Positions 34,215 to 44,755 are shown, counted from the first letter of the stretch. The stretch is 64,000 bases of DNA from Bacteroidota bacterium (GCA_023391415.1 JAEWAY010000036.1:124001-188000), one strand, 5' to 3'. Notes: a model not told the origin generated them from the letters alone. Made by a program: numbers and translations.

Positions 34215-35225
34215 ATGAAACGATTAATTTTTAGCTTAATTCTGTTCGCGCTTACCGGCCTCAACATAGCGCGGGGGCAACAGCAAAAACCAACGGGGCT
34301 TGTCAACTGGATGTCCTTCGAGGAAATGCAGCGGAAAGCGCGGGAAAGTCCTAGACCCATCCTGATCAGCCTTTACACTGACTGGTGTGGCTGGTGCAAG
34401 CGCATGACGCTTACAACCTACTCCGATCCCCAGATAGCGGATTATATCAATACCCGCTTTTACCCTGTCGCCTTTAACGCGGAAACCAAAGATACCATCG
34501 TTTATCAGGGCGAGACTTATGTCAATCCCTCCATAACAGGCAAAGGAACCCATCAGCTAGCCTTAAAGTTGTCTCCACAGCGTCTTTCCTATCCAACCAC
34601 AGTATTCATGGACAGGGAGTTTCAACACGCTACACTGGTACCAGGATATCTCGAAGCGAAAGCCATAGCGCCTATTCTCGTCTTTTATAAGGAAAAAATA
34701 TACACCGGCGCCAATATAAACGATTTCATAGCCTACTTCGACAGCACATTTTCCCAATCCGGCAAAGCCGAAGCGAACAAACCGACCGTAGACTGGCTTT
34801 CCTTTCAGGACGCGTTGGACAAAAATCCCAACGCTCCCCGCAAAATACTCGTACATCTTACCAACCCGGACTGCGTCAGTTGCAAGGTGATGGATAGTAC
34901 AACCTATCATCATCCGGAAGTCGTAAAATACCTGAATGAACATTATTACTCTGTCCGGTTTGATATTACTTCTCAGGATACAATCACTATTCTTAACCAA
35001 AAACTATACAATACCGGAGGATATCATCAACTGGTCCACGCGGCCCTTAAAAATCAGATTGAATTACCCGCCATCTTGTTTCTAAACGAGAAAAATGAAC
35101 TGATCACGCCAGTACCTCAATATATAACGCCTTCGTTTCTGAAGCCCGTATTGATGTACTTTAAGGAGAATCATTTCCAGACTAAAACCTTTCAGGATTT
35201 TTACCAGGAGTATCAAAGCCCATAA
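34215..35225 (+). CDS. Exported protein with two tandem thioredoxin-like domains
   Basis: This 336-residue protein has a signal peptide (about 1-22, ending NIARGQ), so it is periplasmic or envelope-located. The first thioredoxin-like domain (about 30-165) has the redox motif C58-G-W-C61 in TDWCGWCKRM. The second (about 190-330) has C220-V-S-C223 in NPDCVSCKVMDSTTY. The two halves share the pattern W(M/L)SFxxA, then CxxCK, then M-x-x-TTY. This indicates an internal duplication in which the second copy lost the aromatic-flanked CGWC. A thiol-disulfide exchange role is likely for the first domain. The second may be structural or have a different redox potential. Confidence 0.85.
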   Translation: MKRLIFSLILFALTGLNIARGQQQKPTGLVNWMSFEEMQRKARESPRPILISLYTDWCGWCKRMTLTTYSDPQIADYINTRFYPVAFNAETKDTIVYQGETYVNPSITGKGTHQLALKLSPQRLSYPTTVFMDREFQHATLVPGYLEAKAIAPILVFYKEKIYTGANINDFIAYFDSTFSQSGKAEANKPTVDWLSFQDALDKNPNAPRKILVHLTNPDCVSCKVMDSTTYHHPEVVKYLNEHYYSVRFDITSQDTITILNQKLYNTGGYHQLVHAALKNQIELPAILFLNEKNELITPVPQYITPSFLKPVLMYFKENHFQTKTFQDFYQEYQSP

Positions 35226-35327
35226 GCCTCAATTCGGTCACTCCCCCATGGAATATTCAATGAGATCCCGAACGTTCCGGGGGTAATATTCCTCCCACAT
35301 TTTTCCTGATTCAAAGGCCATAAATAC

Positions 35328-35353
35328 AAAAGGGCGCTAAAAAGCGCCCTTTT
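35328..35353. terminator. Bidirectional terminator
   Basis: AAAAGGGCGC pairs with GCGCCCTTTT around a 6-base loop, between two convergent genes. A/T-rich arms are on both sides. Confidence 0.9.
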
Positions 35354-35383
35354 ATTTTATTCAACCTGATATGCCATGGAGGT

Positions 35384-36343
35384 TTACTTGACTTTAAAGC
35401 TTCCTTCTCCGATATGATATCCTTCCGAATAGATATTAATCTTATACGCCCCCTCAATATAGTTAAAGCCTTTCAGCATGGTAAAAGTCAACTTCTGATT
35501 CGTATTGTCGAAGCGCAGAGCCTGATTCATGGTATAAAGAATTTCGGAGCCATCCGCCAGAGTCAGCATGCCCCCGCCGTTGTTGGGATCGGAAAAAACT
35601 TCGCCTTTAGGAGTAGTCAGCGCCACATAAAATCCTTTACTGTCCCTTTTCGCCGCCTTGTTATCCGCCAGGGAGAACGTGACTTTAATCCTGTCTATTC
35701 TGCTTCCTTTCAATTCCTCACCCTCAAACTCTTTTCCATTTTCTCTCAAAGCCACGACTTTTACATTTTCAGCTTTTAGAATAGCCGCGTACGCGAGAGC
35801 GCTGGCAGCGCTGCGCAGGCTATCTCCCAAACGATGCTTTTCAACAGTCGCTTCGCTAAGGCCAGTCGCCAATGAATCTCTTTCACCAATCAATACGGCG
35901 ATTTGCTGATCTTTTTCAAGGACTTCCGCTCTCAGTTCGGCGATCAGTCTTTCAAGCTTCCGCTTGGCGTCCCCATCCAGCTTGCTCGTTTTCTTCAACT
36001 GAGCGATGGTAGCGCCCAACGTGGAGATACGGTTGTTTAAAGAATCATTGGCAAGCCCCAGTTTTTCCCTCTCTTCCCTGATGCGCTCCAAATCGCTTTG
36101 CAATCCTTCGAGCTCGGTAGTTTTTTGCAGTACTTCCGCGTCCTTTTGCGTAACCTCATTGTTTAAGGACAAAATAATACTTTCCTGTTCACTTACCTTA
36201 TTCATATTGATAAACAGGCCGACACCAAGACCTATATTGGTTAAAATAGACAGTACCAGCACGATGATTATACCGGTATTACCGCTTTTTTCTTCTTTTT
36301 TGGCACCTGTCGTTTTTTTAGGTTCCGGAGTTTTTGATTCCAT
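35384..36343 (-). CDS. Coiled-coil membrane protein of unknown function
   Basis: The 319-residue product starts at the ATG at 36343 (MESKTPEPKKTTG); the frame is open 15 codons further but without likely coding sequence. Domain order: a basic N terminus (1-22), one membrane helix (about 24-47), a coiled coil (about 50-185) rich in heptads (LERIREEREKLG, AELRAEVLEKDQQI) and a C-terminal beta-rich domain (about 200-319). The beta domain is presumably periplasmic, with IKVTFSLADNKAAKRDSKGF and the GEGSFKVK end. The general shape, membrane anchor plus coiled coil plus beta domain, suggests an envelope structural protein. No family identified. Confidence 0.78.
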   Translation of the reverse strand: MESKTPEPKKTTGAKKEEKSGNTGIIIVLVLSILTNIGLGVGLFINMNKVSEQESIILSLNNEVTQKDAEVLQKTTELEGLQSDLERIREEREKLGLANDSLNNRISTLGATIAQLKKTSKLDGDAKRKLERLIAELRAEVLEKDQQIAVLIGERDSLATGLSEATVEKHRLGDSLRSAASALAYAAILKAENVKVVALRENGKEFEGEELKGSRIDRIKVTFSLADNKAAKRDSKGFYVALTTPKGEVFSDPNNGGGMLTLADGSEILYTMNQALRFDNTNQKLTFTMLKGFNYIEGAYKINIYSEGYHIGEGSFKVK

Positions 36344-36706
36344 AAGTTTCTTTAAGTTATAAGTTAATAAATCGTAAAATAATGGCATTTCGTATATGCC
36401 TTACCCCTTATTTTTAAGGCGAAAAATAATAAAAAACATGAATATTATACAATTAAATAATCAATCATTTATGGAAACCTTTGAAAAAACCATTTTATTC
36501 GTCTCATCAACTGATCTTGAGCGACAACCCGAATAAGATGATCATCGTAAAAATATACAGTCTCTATTCAAAATTTTCAAAAGAGTCGGACGCTTCATAT
36601 TGTGGATAAAATAAACACCTCATACGTCTTATATTTTATAGACTATACGTTTATCTTCATACAAGAATTTTCCACTTTTTCATCTCATTAATAATCATTA
36701 GAACAA
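36344..36706. other. Gene-free intergenic region
   Basis: AT-rich DNA between divergent genes. It holds a 32-codon frame at 36438-36536 (MNIIQLNNQSF...), which has no other support and is not called. TACGTTTA near 36645 is a near-match to the -7 box and might serve the alpha-2-macroglobulin gene. Confidence 0.4.
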
Positions 36707-39700
36707 ATGTCGTTCAATAATTTATTTAAGTCAGGCAAAGGAAAGTTGATCCTAGCTGGCAGCATCGTAATTTCGATCGCCGCGGCCATTGGCGTCGTAG
36801 CTCTCATCCAATCCGGTTCTCCTGATAATTACCAATTTGACGAAAACTTCAAGCCATACGTCAGCGGTTTTACAAACGGAGTAGTTTCCAGCGAGTCTCC
36901 TATCCTGGTCTCGTTTACTTCGGAAATCGCCAAACCGGAACTATTTAACCAACCTATCACGGATAAGTTGTTTGAAATAAAACCATCCATCAAAGGCGTA
37001 GCTTCCTGGATTAACGCCAATACGATCCGCTTTGTTCCGGAAAAAAACCTTAAAAACGGCTCGACTTATCAGGTTTCCTTCCACATAAGCGCAATAATGC
37101 CCATGCCCAAAAGCATGGAGAAATTCAACTTTAGCTTCCAGGTTATGCGCCAATACTTCGATGTACAGACGGAAGGATTGCACTTTTACGACGATGGAAA
37201 CCGTAATCGCCAAAAACTTCTTGGCACGGTTCTCACAGCCGATGTCACCTCTGAGGAAGCGGTGGAGAAAGTACTCTCCGCTACACAAGAAAACAACAAG
37301 CTTGCCATACGATGGAGCCACAACGGAGATCGCCTCACCCATTCTTTTGAAATAGAAAACATTGTACGAAGCGAAAAACCGGGGAGTATAGAACTAAGCT
37401 GGAATGGCGATCCTATCGGGTCCGACCAGCGAGGTGACCTGCGGTACGAAATTCCGGCCCTTGGCGATTTCGAATTACTGAACGTGAAAGTAGTGCAAGG
37501 TGACGAACAATTCATACGCCTTGAATTCTCCGATCCATTACAGGCTTCGCAAGATCTAAAAGGCCTTGTCGTATTGGAAAAAGCGGGCGATATACGCTTG
37601 ATCGTCGAAAACAACATTCTGAAAGTATATCCTTCCACCCGGCAGAGCGGAATAAAAACCATTGTGTTGGATGAAAATATCAAAAACTCCGACAATAAGC
37701 CACTTGGAAAAGCCCAGCGAATGGACATCTTGTTCGAAGAGCTAAAACCATCCGTACAAATCAGCGACAAAGGAGTTATACTGCCTTCGACCGATGGCAT
37801 GATCTTTCCTTTCGAGGCGGTCAGTCTCAAGTCGGTCAACGTTCAAATCACCAAAATTCATGAAAGCAATATCAATCAGTTCTACCAGGTCAATACCCAT
37901 ACCGGCAATCGGGAAATAAAACGAGTCGGAAGCGTTGTCGTGAAAAAAACGGTTTCCTTAAACAATACCAATCCAAGCGACTATTCCAGATTAAAACAAT
38001 ACGCGTTGAATTTATCGGAATTAATTCAGACAGAACCAGGAGCTATCTATCAGATAAAGCTTTCCTTTAATAAGAAGAACACCTGGTACAATTGTCCCGA
38101 TATGAACAACGCGAATGACAATAATCTGGAAACATTCAACGAAGATGAAGAAAACTATGATGAACCGGAATATAGCTATTGGGATTACGACTACGATTAC
38201 TACTACTATCCTCCAAATTATGACTATAGGGAACGGGACAATCCCTGTAGCGACTCCTATTACGGAGACTGGAGGAGCGTTACAAAGAATATTTTGGCCT
38301 CCGACCTTGGCATCATCGCCAAAAAAGGAGCGGGCAATACGCTCATCGTAGCGGTCACCGACCTGCTTTCCGCCAAACCGCGAGCCAACGCTACGGTTGA
38401 ATTATATGATTACCAACAACAGCTTTTAGCAAGCGGCGCTACCACTACAGACGGCATAGTAAAATTGGATCCCGGTAAGCAGGCTTTTTTTATTATTGTT
38501 AAAAAAGATCGGCAGCGGGGCTATCTGAAACTGGACGACGGTTCGAGTTTATCCATTAGCAGTTTTGACGTCTCGGGACAAAAAGTCCAAAAAGGGCTGA
38601 AAGGATATATCTATGGAGAGCGCGGCGTATGGCGGCCGGGAGACTCTCTGCACCTTACATTCATACTTGAAAACAAATCAAACAATATCAATAATAATCA
38701 ACCTGTTATATTTGAACTCCAAGATCCGAGGGGGCAAATTGTAAAACGCGTGGTCAACGGAACGCCAAAACAAAACTTCTACTACTTCCCGACCGCCACG
38801 GATGACGACGCTCCTACCGGCAACTGGATCGCGAGAATGAAAGTAGGCGGAACGGAGTTTACCAAACCAATCAAGATCGAAACAATCAAGCCCAACCGGC
38901 TCAAAATAAACGTTGACTTTGGGAAAGATAAGATCACTTCGTCCGATCAGCAAATCACAGGCACCATGGATGTCCGATGGCTACATGGCGCCGTTGCCAA
39001 AAACCTAAAAGCCATTGTCGAGTTAAAACTTAATCAGACTACCACTAGTTTTCCCCAATATCCGAAATATACTTTTGACGATCCGGGACGCGTGTTTCAA
39101 TCGGAACAACTGGACATCTTCAACGGTCAAATCGACCAGTATGGCAAAGCAGCCATAAAAGCCCGCGTTCATACGGAAGGCGCGGCGCCGGGAGCGCTCA
39201 ACGCCAACTTCAAGATACGCGTATTCGAGGAAGGCGGAGACTTCAGCACAGATCAGTTTAGCCTGCCTTATTATCCCTACGCGTCCTATGTCGGCATAAA
39301 GACTCCTGAAGGAGACGCGGCCAGAAATATGCTGCTTACTGACACCAGCCATACCATAGGCCTGGTCACCATCGACGAAAACGGCAAACCGATATCCGGA
39401 AGAAAAATCGAGATGCGGCTCTACAAACTTGACTGGAAGTGGTGGTGGGACAGATCAGAAAACGACCTTTCCAACATACTGGAAAGCAACTATCGTCATC
39501 CCGTACAGACCGCGTCCATCACCAGTGTCAATGGAAAAGCCAGTTGGCCCCTCAGAATCAACCATCCCGAATGGGGACGTTTTTATCTCAGAGCCTACGA
39601 TCCTGTCAGCAAGCACAGTACCGGTAAGATTATCTATGTCGACTGGCCGGGCTGGGCGGGTAAATCAAGGGAAAACACCAATGGAAGTCACCATATTCTT

Positions 39701-42322
39701 TCATTTACCGCGGATAAGGAAAAGTACGAAGTTGGCCAGGACATCCACCTCTCTATTCCCGGAAGCGAAGGCGGCCGGGCGCTTATAAGCGTAGAAAACG
39801 GTTCAAACGTGCTCGAAACCCACTGGTTTGAAACCCGGAACGGCAAAAACACGTTCACTTTGAAAGCCAATGAAGCGATGGCCCCGGGGATATACGTCAA
39901 TATTACGTTCCTACAACCTCACGCCGCCACCGCCAACGACCATCCGATCAGACTATATGGCGTCATTCCCATCAAAGTGGAAAACCCCAACAGCATACTG
40001 AAACCGGTAATCGCCGCTCCGGAAAGTTTCAAACCCGAAGAGCACGCGAACATTAGCGTAAGCGAAGCGACTGGCCAGCCCATGACTTATACATTAGCCA
40101 TAGTAGATGAGGGGCTGCTTGACCTGACCCGCTTCAAAACCCCCGATCCATGGTCTAGCTTTTACGCCAGAGAGGCCTTGGGGGTAAAATCCTTCGACAT
40201 GTATGAATATGTAATCGGCGCGCTTCATCAAAAAATCAACCAACTGATCAGCATAGGTGGAGACGCTGAACTAAAAAATAAAGACGCCGGAAAAGCGAAG
40301 CGCTTCCCTCCCGTCGTCCGCTTTATGGGACCATTCGAATTGGCTCCGGGCAAAACCGCGACGCATTCCTTCAAAATGCCTCAGTATGTCGGCTCCGTAA
40401 GAACAATGGTAGTAGCGGGCAATTCATCGGGAGCGTATGGACACGCTGAAAAGGCCGTTCCTGTCAGAAAGCCTCTTATGGTACTCGCCACGCTTCCCAG
40501 AGTGCTTGGTCCGGAAGAATACGTAGCGCTTCCAGTCAATGTATTCGCGATGACGCCGCGAACCAAAACCGTACAAATAGAAGTCAAGACGGATAAACTT
40601 ATCGACATAAAGGATAATTACAAAAAGACAATCCATTTCGACGAACCCGGCGACGAAGTTATCAATTTCTATCTGAAAGCCCGATCCGCCACAGGCTCCT
40701 CCAAAGTGATTGTTACCGCCATCAGCGGTCAGGAAAAAGCCACCTATGAGATCAATATCGAAATACGCAACCCCAATAGCCCCATCACGAAAACCGAGGA
40801 AAAAATACTGGCGGCGGGAACGACGGCGAGCCTTGAGCATACTACCTTTGGCGTATCGGGAAGCAACGAAACAATACTGGAAGTCTCCTCCATACCATCA
40901 ATCAATCTCGAAAAACGTTTACGCTACCTGATCCGGTATCCTTACGGGTGTATAGAACAAACCACATCGGCCGCGTTTCCTCAGCTATACGTTCTTGATC
41001 TCACGCGCCCTCAACATGACCTCGCCGTCCAGATTGAGACGAACGTAAAAGGCGCTATAAGCCGGCTCAAATCTTTTCAACTACCGGAAGGAGGATTCTC
41101 CTACTGGCCCGGAATGGAAGAATACAACGCCTGGTCTACCTCCTATGTCGGGCATTTTATGCTCGAAGCGGAGAAAAAAGGTTATGAACTACCTGTCGGA
41201 ATGAAGAGCCAATGGCTCCGCTTCCAGCGCAAAACAGCCCGAAGCTGGACCGATACGGGAAACAATTCCGACCTGTCACAAGCTTATCGTTTATTTACTC
41301 TCGCGCTCGCGGGGGAACCGGAAACCGGAGCCATGAACCGACTGCGGGAAAAGAAAAACCTGTCGGCTACCTCCGCGTGGCAGCTAGCCGCCGCCTATAA
41401 ATTAGCGGGTCAGGAAGATGCCGCCAACGCCTTAATAAGCAATGATCCCCAAACGATTCCCGCCTATCAGGAAATGAGCAATACCTTTGGGTCGACGACA
41501 AGGGATAAAGCGATTATACTCTATGTGATGGGCCTCATGAAAAAGCATACCGCCGGTATAACCATGCTTAAAGAAGTTTCAGAGGCGCTTTCCGCCGACA
41601 CATGGATGAGTACGCAGGAGACCGCCTACTGCCTGATGGCTGTTTCCCGTTTTTTGAATAGCGGAGGAATAAAAAGCTCGTCCGTCAGCTTTACCTACCA
41701 GCTCGACAATGAGAAACACATCAAAGGATCCACTGATTTAAAAATCGCTCAGGTAACCATTCCAGTCAATACGAAAGGAATCGGGTTCACAAACACCAGC
41801 GATGGTTCCCTGTATTTCCGGTTAATCCGGACAGGTATTCCGGCCGCGGGTCACGAAGAAGCCAGCGACAATAATCTAAGCCTTAAAGTAACCTACAAAA
41901 ACAAAGCGGGCAAAGTCATCGATCCGGCGACGCTTGAGCAAGGATCGGATTTTATCGCCGAAGTCTCCGTATATAATCCGGGTGGGGCGGGAACGCTTCA
42001 AAACGTCGCTCTGAAACAAATTTTTCCATCGGGATGGGAAATACACAATTACCGGATGGACGATGGCTTGAGTCAACAGGCTGGCGATATTCCCACTTAT
42101 CAGGATATACGTGACGACAGAGTGTACACATTCTTCGATCTGCCAGCCAGAAGCGCCAAAACATTCCGAATCATGCTCAACGCGGCCTATATAGGAAAAT
42201 TCTATCAGCCGGCTGTTTACGCGGAAGTCATGTACAACGGCTCCATCAACTCTCTGGTACCTGGAAGATGGGTCGAAGTCATTCCTCCCGGTAGTGAAAA
42301 CGGCTTCTCATTGGCGGATTAG
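36707..42322 (+). CDS. Bacterial alpha-2-macroglobulin family protein
   Basis: This 1871-residue protein is anchored in the inner membrane by a helix at about 13-35 and otherwise lies in the periplasm. It consists of many macroglobulin (MG) beta domains, the A2M core and a helical thioester domain. The thioester motif C1415-I-E-Q1418 in YPYGCIEQTTSAAFPQLY is intact, so the protein could trap attacking proteases covalently. A tract of about 50 residues (469-521) is extremely rich in Asp, Glu and Tyr (WDYDYDYYYYPP) and contains two cysteines. It sits six bases before pbpC, the pairing seen in many bacteria (YfhM-PbpC). There the protein is thought to guard the periplasm while PbpC repairs the wall. 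Confidence 0.93.
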   Translation: MSFNNLFKSGKGKLILAGSIVISIAAAIGVVALIQSGSPDNYQFDENFKPYVSGFTNGVVSSESPILVSFTSEIAKPELFNQPITDKLFEIKPSIKGVASWINANTIRFVPEKNLKNGSTYQVSFHISAIMPMPKSMEKFNFSFQVMRQYFDVQTEGLHFYDDGNRNRQKLLGTVLTADVTSEEAVEKVLSATQENNKLAIRWSHNGDRLTHSFEIENIVRSEKPGSIELSWNGDPIGSDQRGDLRYEIPALGDFELLNVKVVQGDEQFIRLEFSDPLQASQDLKGLVVLEKAGDIRLIVENNILKVYPSTRQSGIKTIVLDENIKNSDNKPLGKAQRMDILFEELKPSVQISDKGVILPSTDGMIFPFEAVSLKSVNVQITKIHESNINQFYQVNTHTGNREIKRVGSVVVKKTVSLNNTNPSDYSRLKQYALNLSELIQTEPGAIYQIKLSFNKKNTWYNCPDMNNANDNNLETFNEDEENYDEPEYSYWDYDYDYYYYPPNYDYRERDNPCSDSYYGDWRSVTKNILASDLGIIAKKGAGNTLIVAVTDLLSAKPRANATVELYDYQQQLLASGATTTDGIVKLDPGKQAFFIIVKKDRQRGYLKLDDGSSLSISSFDVSGQKVQKGLKGYIYGERGVWRPGDSLHLTFILENKSNNINNNQPVIFELQDPRGQIVKRVVNGTPKQNFYYFPTATDDDAPTGNWIARMKVGGTEFTKPIKIETIKPNRLKINVDFGKDKITSSDQQITGTMDVRWLHGAVAKNLKAIVELKLNQTTTSFPQYPKYTFDDPGRVFQSEQLDIFNGQIDQYGKAAIKARVHTEGAAPGALNANFKIRVFEEGGDFSTDQFSLPYYPYASYVGIKTPEGDAARNMLLTDTSHTIGLVTIDENGKPISGRKIEMRLYKLDWKWWWDRSENDLSNILESNYRHPVQTASITSVNGKASWPLRINHPEWGRFYLRAYDPVSKHSTGKIIYVDWPGWAGKSRENTNGSHHILSFTADKEKYEVGQDIHLSIPGSEGGRALISVENGSNVLETHWFETRNGKNTFTLKANEAMAPGIYVNITFLQPHAATANDHPIRLYGVIPIKVENPNSILKPVIAAPESFKPEEHANISVSEATGQPMTYTLAIVDEGLLDLTRFKTPDPWSSFYAREALGVKSFDMYEYVIGALHQKINQLISIGGDAELKNKDAGKAKRFPPVVRFMGPFELAPGKTATHSFKMPQYVGSVRTMVVAGNSSGAYGHAEKAVPVRKPLMVLATLPRVLGPEEYVALPVNVFAMTPRTKTVQIEVKTDKLIDIKDNYKKTIHFDEPGDEVINFYLKARSATGSSKVIVTAISGQEKATYEINIEIRNPNSPITKTEEKILAAGTTASLEHTTFGVSGSNETILEVSSIPSINLEKRLRYLIRYPYGCIEQTTSAAFPQLYVLDLTRPQHDLAVQIETNVKGAISRLKSFQLPEGGFSYWPGMEEYNAWSTSYVGHFMLEAEKKGYELPVGMKSQWLRFQRKTARSWTDTGNNSDLSQAYRLFTLALAGEPETGAMNRLREKKNLSATSAWQLAAAYKLAGQEDAANALISNDPQTIPAYQEMSNTFGSTTRDKAIILYVMGLMKKHTAGITMLKEVSEALSADTWMSTQETAYCLMAVSRFLNSGGIKSSSVSFTYQLDNEKHIKGSTDLKIAQVTIPVNTKGIGFTNTSDGSLYFRLIRTGIPAAGHEEASDNNLSLKVTYKNKAGKVIDPATLEQGSDFIAEVSVYNPGGAGTLQNVALKQIFPSGWEIHNYRMDDGLSQQAGDIPTYQDIRDDRVYTFFDLPARSAKTFRIMLNAAYIGKFYQPAVYAEVMYNGSINSLVPGRWVEVIPPGSENGFSLAD

Positions 42323-42327
42323 CGGTC

Positions 42328-44745
42328 TTGCCCGGATCAGCCTTAGGGATAGGTATAAAAAATAATTTAATTCAATTGAAGCGATACATAGTGAATCGGA
42401 AAAACTGGAAACCGGTGATAGTACTAACGATATTGGCTATCATCAGTTTCCTTTTTTACCATTCCCTTCGCGAACCGCTTTTTACCACGCCGACTTCCAC
42501 CATACTGGAAGACCGCGAAGGCAATCTGCTAGCCGCCCGTATCGCCGGTGACGGACAATGGCGCTTTCCACTTTGCGATTCCGTACCGGAAAAGTTTCAG
42601 AAAGCCATCCTCGCCTTTGAGGACGAAGCTTTTTTCTCCCATCCGGGCTTTGACCTTTCAGCGCTTGTCGCTTCCGCCTATCACAACCTTCGATCAGGAA
42701 AAACTGTACGCGGAGGAAGCACCATTTCCATGCAAGTCATCCGGCTTTCCAAAAACAATCCTCCCAGAACTTATTGGGAAAAAATCGTTGAAATCATTCA
42801 GGCGAGCCGCCTGGAGCTAAAATACAATAAAAAGGAAATTTTACGCGCGTATGTATCAGAAGCGCCCTTTGGCGGCAATGTAGTTGGGCTCGAAGCCGCC
42901 GCGTGGCGCTACTATGGTCGCCCCGCGTGGAAACTTTCCTGGGCTGAAAGCAGCCTCCTCGCGATCCTGCCCAACGCCCCTACCTTGATGTATCCCGGCA
43001 AAAACGAATCCATCCTGCTCCAAAAACGAAATCGCCTTCTCCGAAAACTTCATCTCAGAGGTCATATCGACTCTCTTTCCCTACAATTAGCCCTGAGTGA
43101 ACCCTTACCAGGAAAACCACTTCCCATTCCATCGTTCGCCCCTCATCTCCTGGATCACGGCGAGCGCTTCGGTCTGAAAGGACAAAAAATCCGGTCCACG
43201 ATCAATTCACGGCTTCAAAGCAAAGTCAACGACATCCTGACCCGTCACTTTCACCGGCTCGAAGGCAATGAAATATTCAACGCGGCGGCTCTCGTCCTTG
43301 AAGTGGAAAGCGGTGACGTATTAGCCTACTGCGGCAACATTCCGGGCAACCCTGTCGAAAATAAAGGATATCATGTCGATATCATCCAAGCGCCCCGAAG
43401 TACCGGCAGCATCCTCAAGCCCTTTTTGCTCGCTATGTTGCTCGATGAAGGTCGCTATCTCCCCGGCTCACTAGTGCCGGACATTCCCACATTCATCGGA
43501 GGCTATATTCCCAAAAACTATTACCTTGGCTATGATGGCGCCATTCCCTTAAAACAGATGGTTTCCCGATCATTGAATGTTCCCGCCGTTCGCCTGCTCC
43601 ATGAATATGGCATCGAAAAGTTTCATCACAATCTTCGGCGAATGGGTATGCGAACACTTTCCCGTCCCGCTTCCCATTATGGGCTAAGCGTCATACTCGG
43701 AGGAGCTGAAGGATCCCTCTGGGATATGGCGGCCATCTATCGCGGCATGGCGTGGAAGCTCAATCATTATCATCTAGAAAAAACCGGGAATAAACAATCG
43801 CTATATCCGGTCAGATGGGCGAATAAGGACGATAACAACCCGATCAATACAAAAATCTTACCGGATGTAGCCAGCATATACCAAACCTTTGAAGCTATGA
43901 ACGAGGTATCTAGACCGGAGGAAGATCAAGCCTGGACATCGTACGCCTCATCATACAAAATAGCCTGGAAAACCGGCACTAGTTTTGGGCACCGGGACGG
44001 CTGGGCGATTGGCTGTACTCCCCGTTTCGTCGTAGCGGTCTGGGCAGGCAACGCCAGTGGCGAAGGACGTCCCGGTCTCACCGGAATCGACGCGGCCGCT
44101 CCCCTCATGTTCGACATATTTAAATCATTACCAGCTTCGAACTGGTTTGTCGCTCCTATCGGGCTTATGCGCAAAACAAGCGTCTGCGCCCGAAGCGGAT
44201 ATAAATCGGGCGAAATATGCCAGGAATCGGATAGCGCGTGGGTCCAGGCTTCCGGCATAAACTCAGCCATCTGTCCATACCATCAATGGATCTTTGTTGA
44301 CAAGAAAACAGGAACCCGCGTTACCGCCAATTGCGAATCTACGTGGAATATCACAAGAAAATCATGGTTTTCCCTGCCCGCGACCATGGAATACTACTAT
44401 AAAGGAAAACATCCTGAATATCCGCTAAAACCTCCATATAGACAAGATTGCCCGCCTCCGCGATCTGAACGAATTTCCTTTTCCATCATTTATCCTCAAA
44501 ACAACAGCAAAATTATTATTCCAAGAGAATTGGACGGAAGCCTGGGGAGGGTCATATTCGAAGCAGTATCGGCCAAAGGGGACGAAGAGCTGTTCTGGTA
44601 TCTGAATGAACATTTTCTGGGAAAAACAAGCGAATTTCACCAGCTTGGCCTGTATCCTTCATCGGGCGATCATAATCTTACACTTGTCAATAGGATTGGA
44701 GAAACAATATCGGTTCAGTTCAAAATCCTCGAACCCAACCGATAA
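42328..44745 (+). CDS. pbpC: Penicillin-binding protein 1C
   Basis: This 805-residue bifunctional peptidoglycan synthase has an N-terminal membrane helix at about 30-48. The GT51 glycosyltransferase domain follows, with FEDEAFFSHPGFD and GGSTISMQVIRL (about 93-135). The transpeptidase has the active site S361-x-x-K364 (TGSILKPFL), an SLN motif and K548-T-G-T. The C terminus is the BiPBP_C domain of PbpC (about 715-800), which has an immunoglobulin-like fold. The start is uncertain: TTG at 42328, TTG at 42376 or GTG at 42391. It follows the alpha-2-macroglobulin gene directly, as in the classic pair. Confidence 0.93.
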   Translation: MPGSALGIGIKNNLIQLKRYIVNRKNWKPVIVLTILAIISFLFYHSLREPLFTTPTSTILEDREGNLLAARIAGDGQWRFPLCDSVPEKFQKAILAFEDEAFFSHPGFDLSALVASAYHNLRSGKTVRGGSTISMQVIRLSKNNPPRTYWEKIVEIIQASRLELKYNKKEILRAYVSEAPFGGNVVGLEAAAWRYYGRPAWKLSWAESSLLAILPNAPTLMYPGKNESILLQKRNRLLRKLHLRGHIDSLSLQLALSEPLPGKPLPIPSFAPHLLDHGERFGLKGQKIRSTINSRLQSKVNDILTRHFHRLEGNEIFNAAALVLEVESGDVLAYCGNIPGNPVENKGYHVDIIQAPRSTGSILKPFLLAMLLDEGRYLPGSLVPDIPTFIGGYIPKNYYLGYDGAIPLKQMVSRSLNVPAVRLLHEYGIEKFHHNLRRMGMRTLSRPASHYGLSVILGGAEGSLWDMAAIYRGMAWKLNHYHLEKTGNKQSLYPVRWANKDDNNPINTKILPDVASIYQTFEAMNEVSRPEEDQAWTSYASSYKIAWKTGTSFGHRDGWAIGCTPRFVVAVWAGNASGEGRPGLTGIDAAAPLMFDIFKSLPASNWFVAPIGLMRKTSVCARSGYKSGEICQESDSAWVQASGINSAICPYHQWIFVDKKTGTRVTANCESTWNITRKSWFSLPATMEYYYKGKHPEYPLKPPYRQDCPPPRSERISFSIIYPQNNSKIIIPRELDGSLGRVIFEAVSAKGDEELFWYLNEHFLGKTSEFHQLGLYPSSGDHNLTLVNRIGETISVQFKILEPNR

Positions 44746-44755
44746 TCGTCCATTC

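Noticed and set aside
36438..36536. 32-codon plus-strand frame between the coiled-coil protein and the macroglobulin
   Set aside because: It has a start and a stop but no overlap, promoter or recognisable feature; chance is likely.
37186..37839. 217-codon antisense frame in the alpha-2-macroglobulin gene
   Set aside because: Ser/Phe/Arg-rich shadow with no domain; the plus-strand gene is certain.
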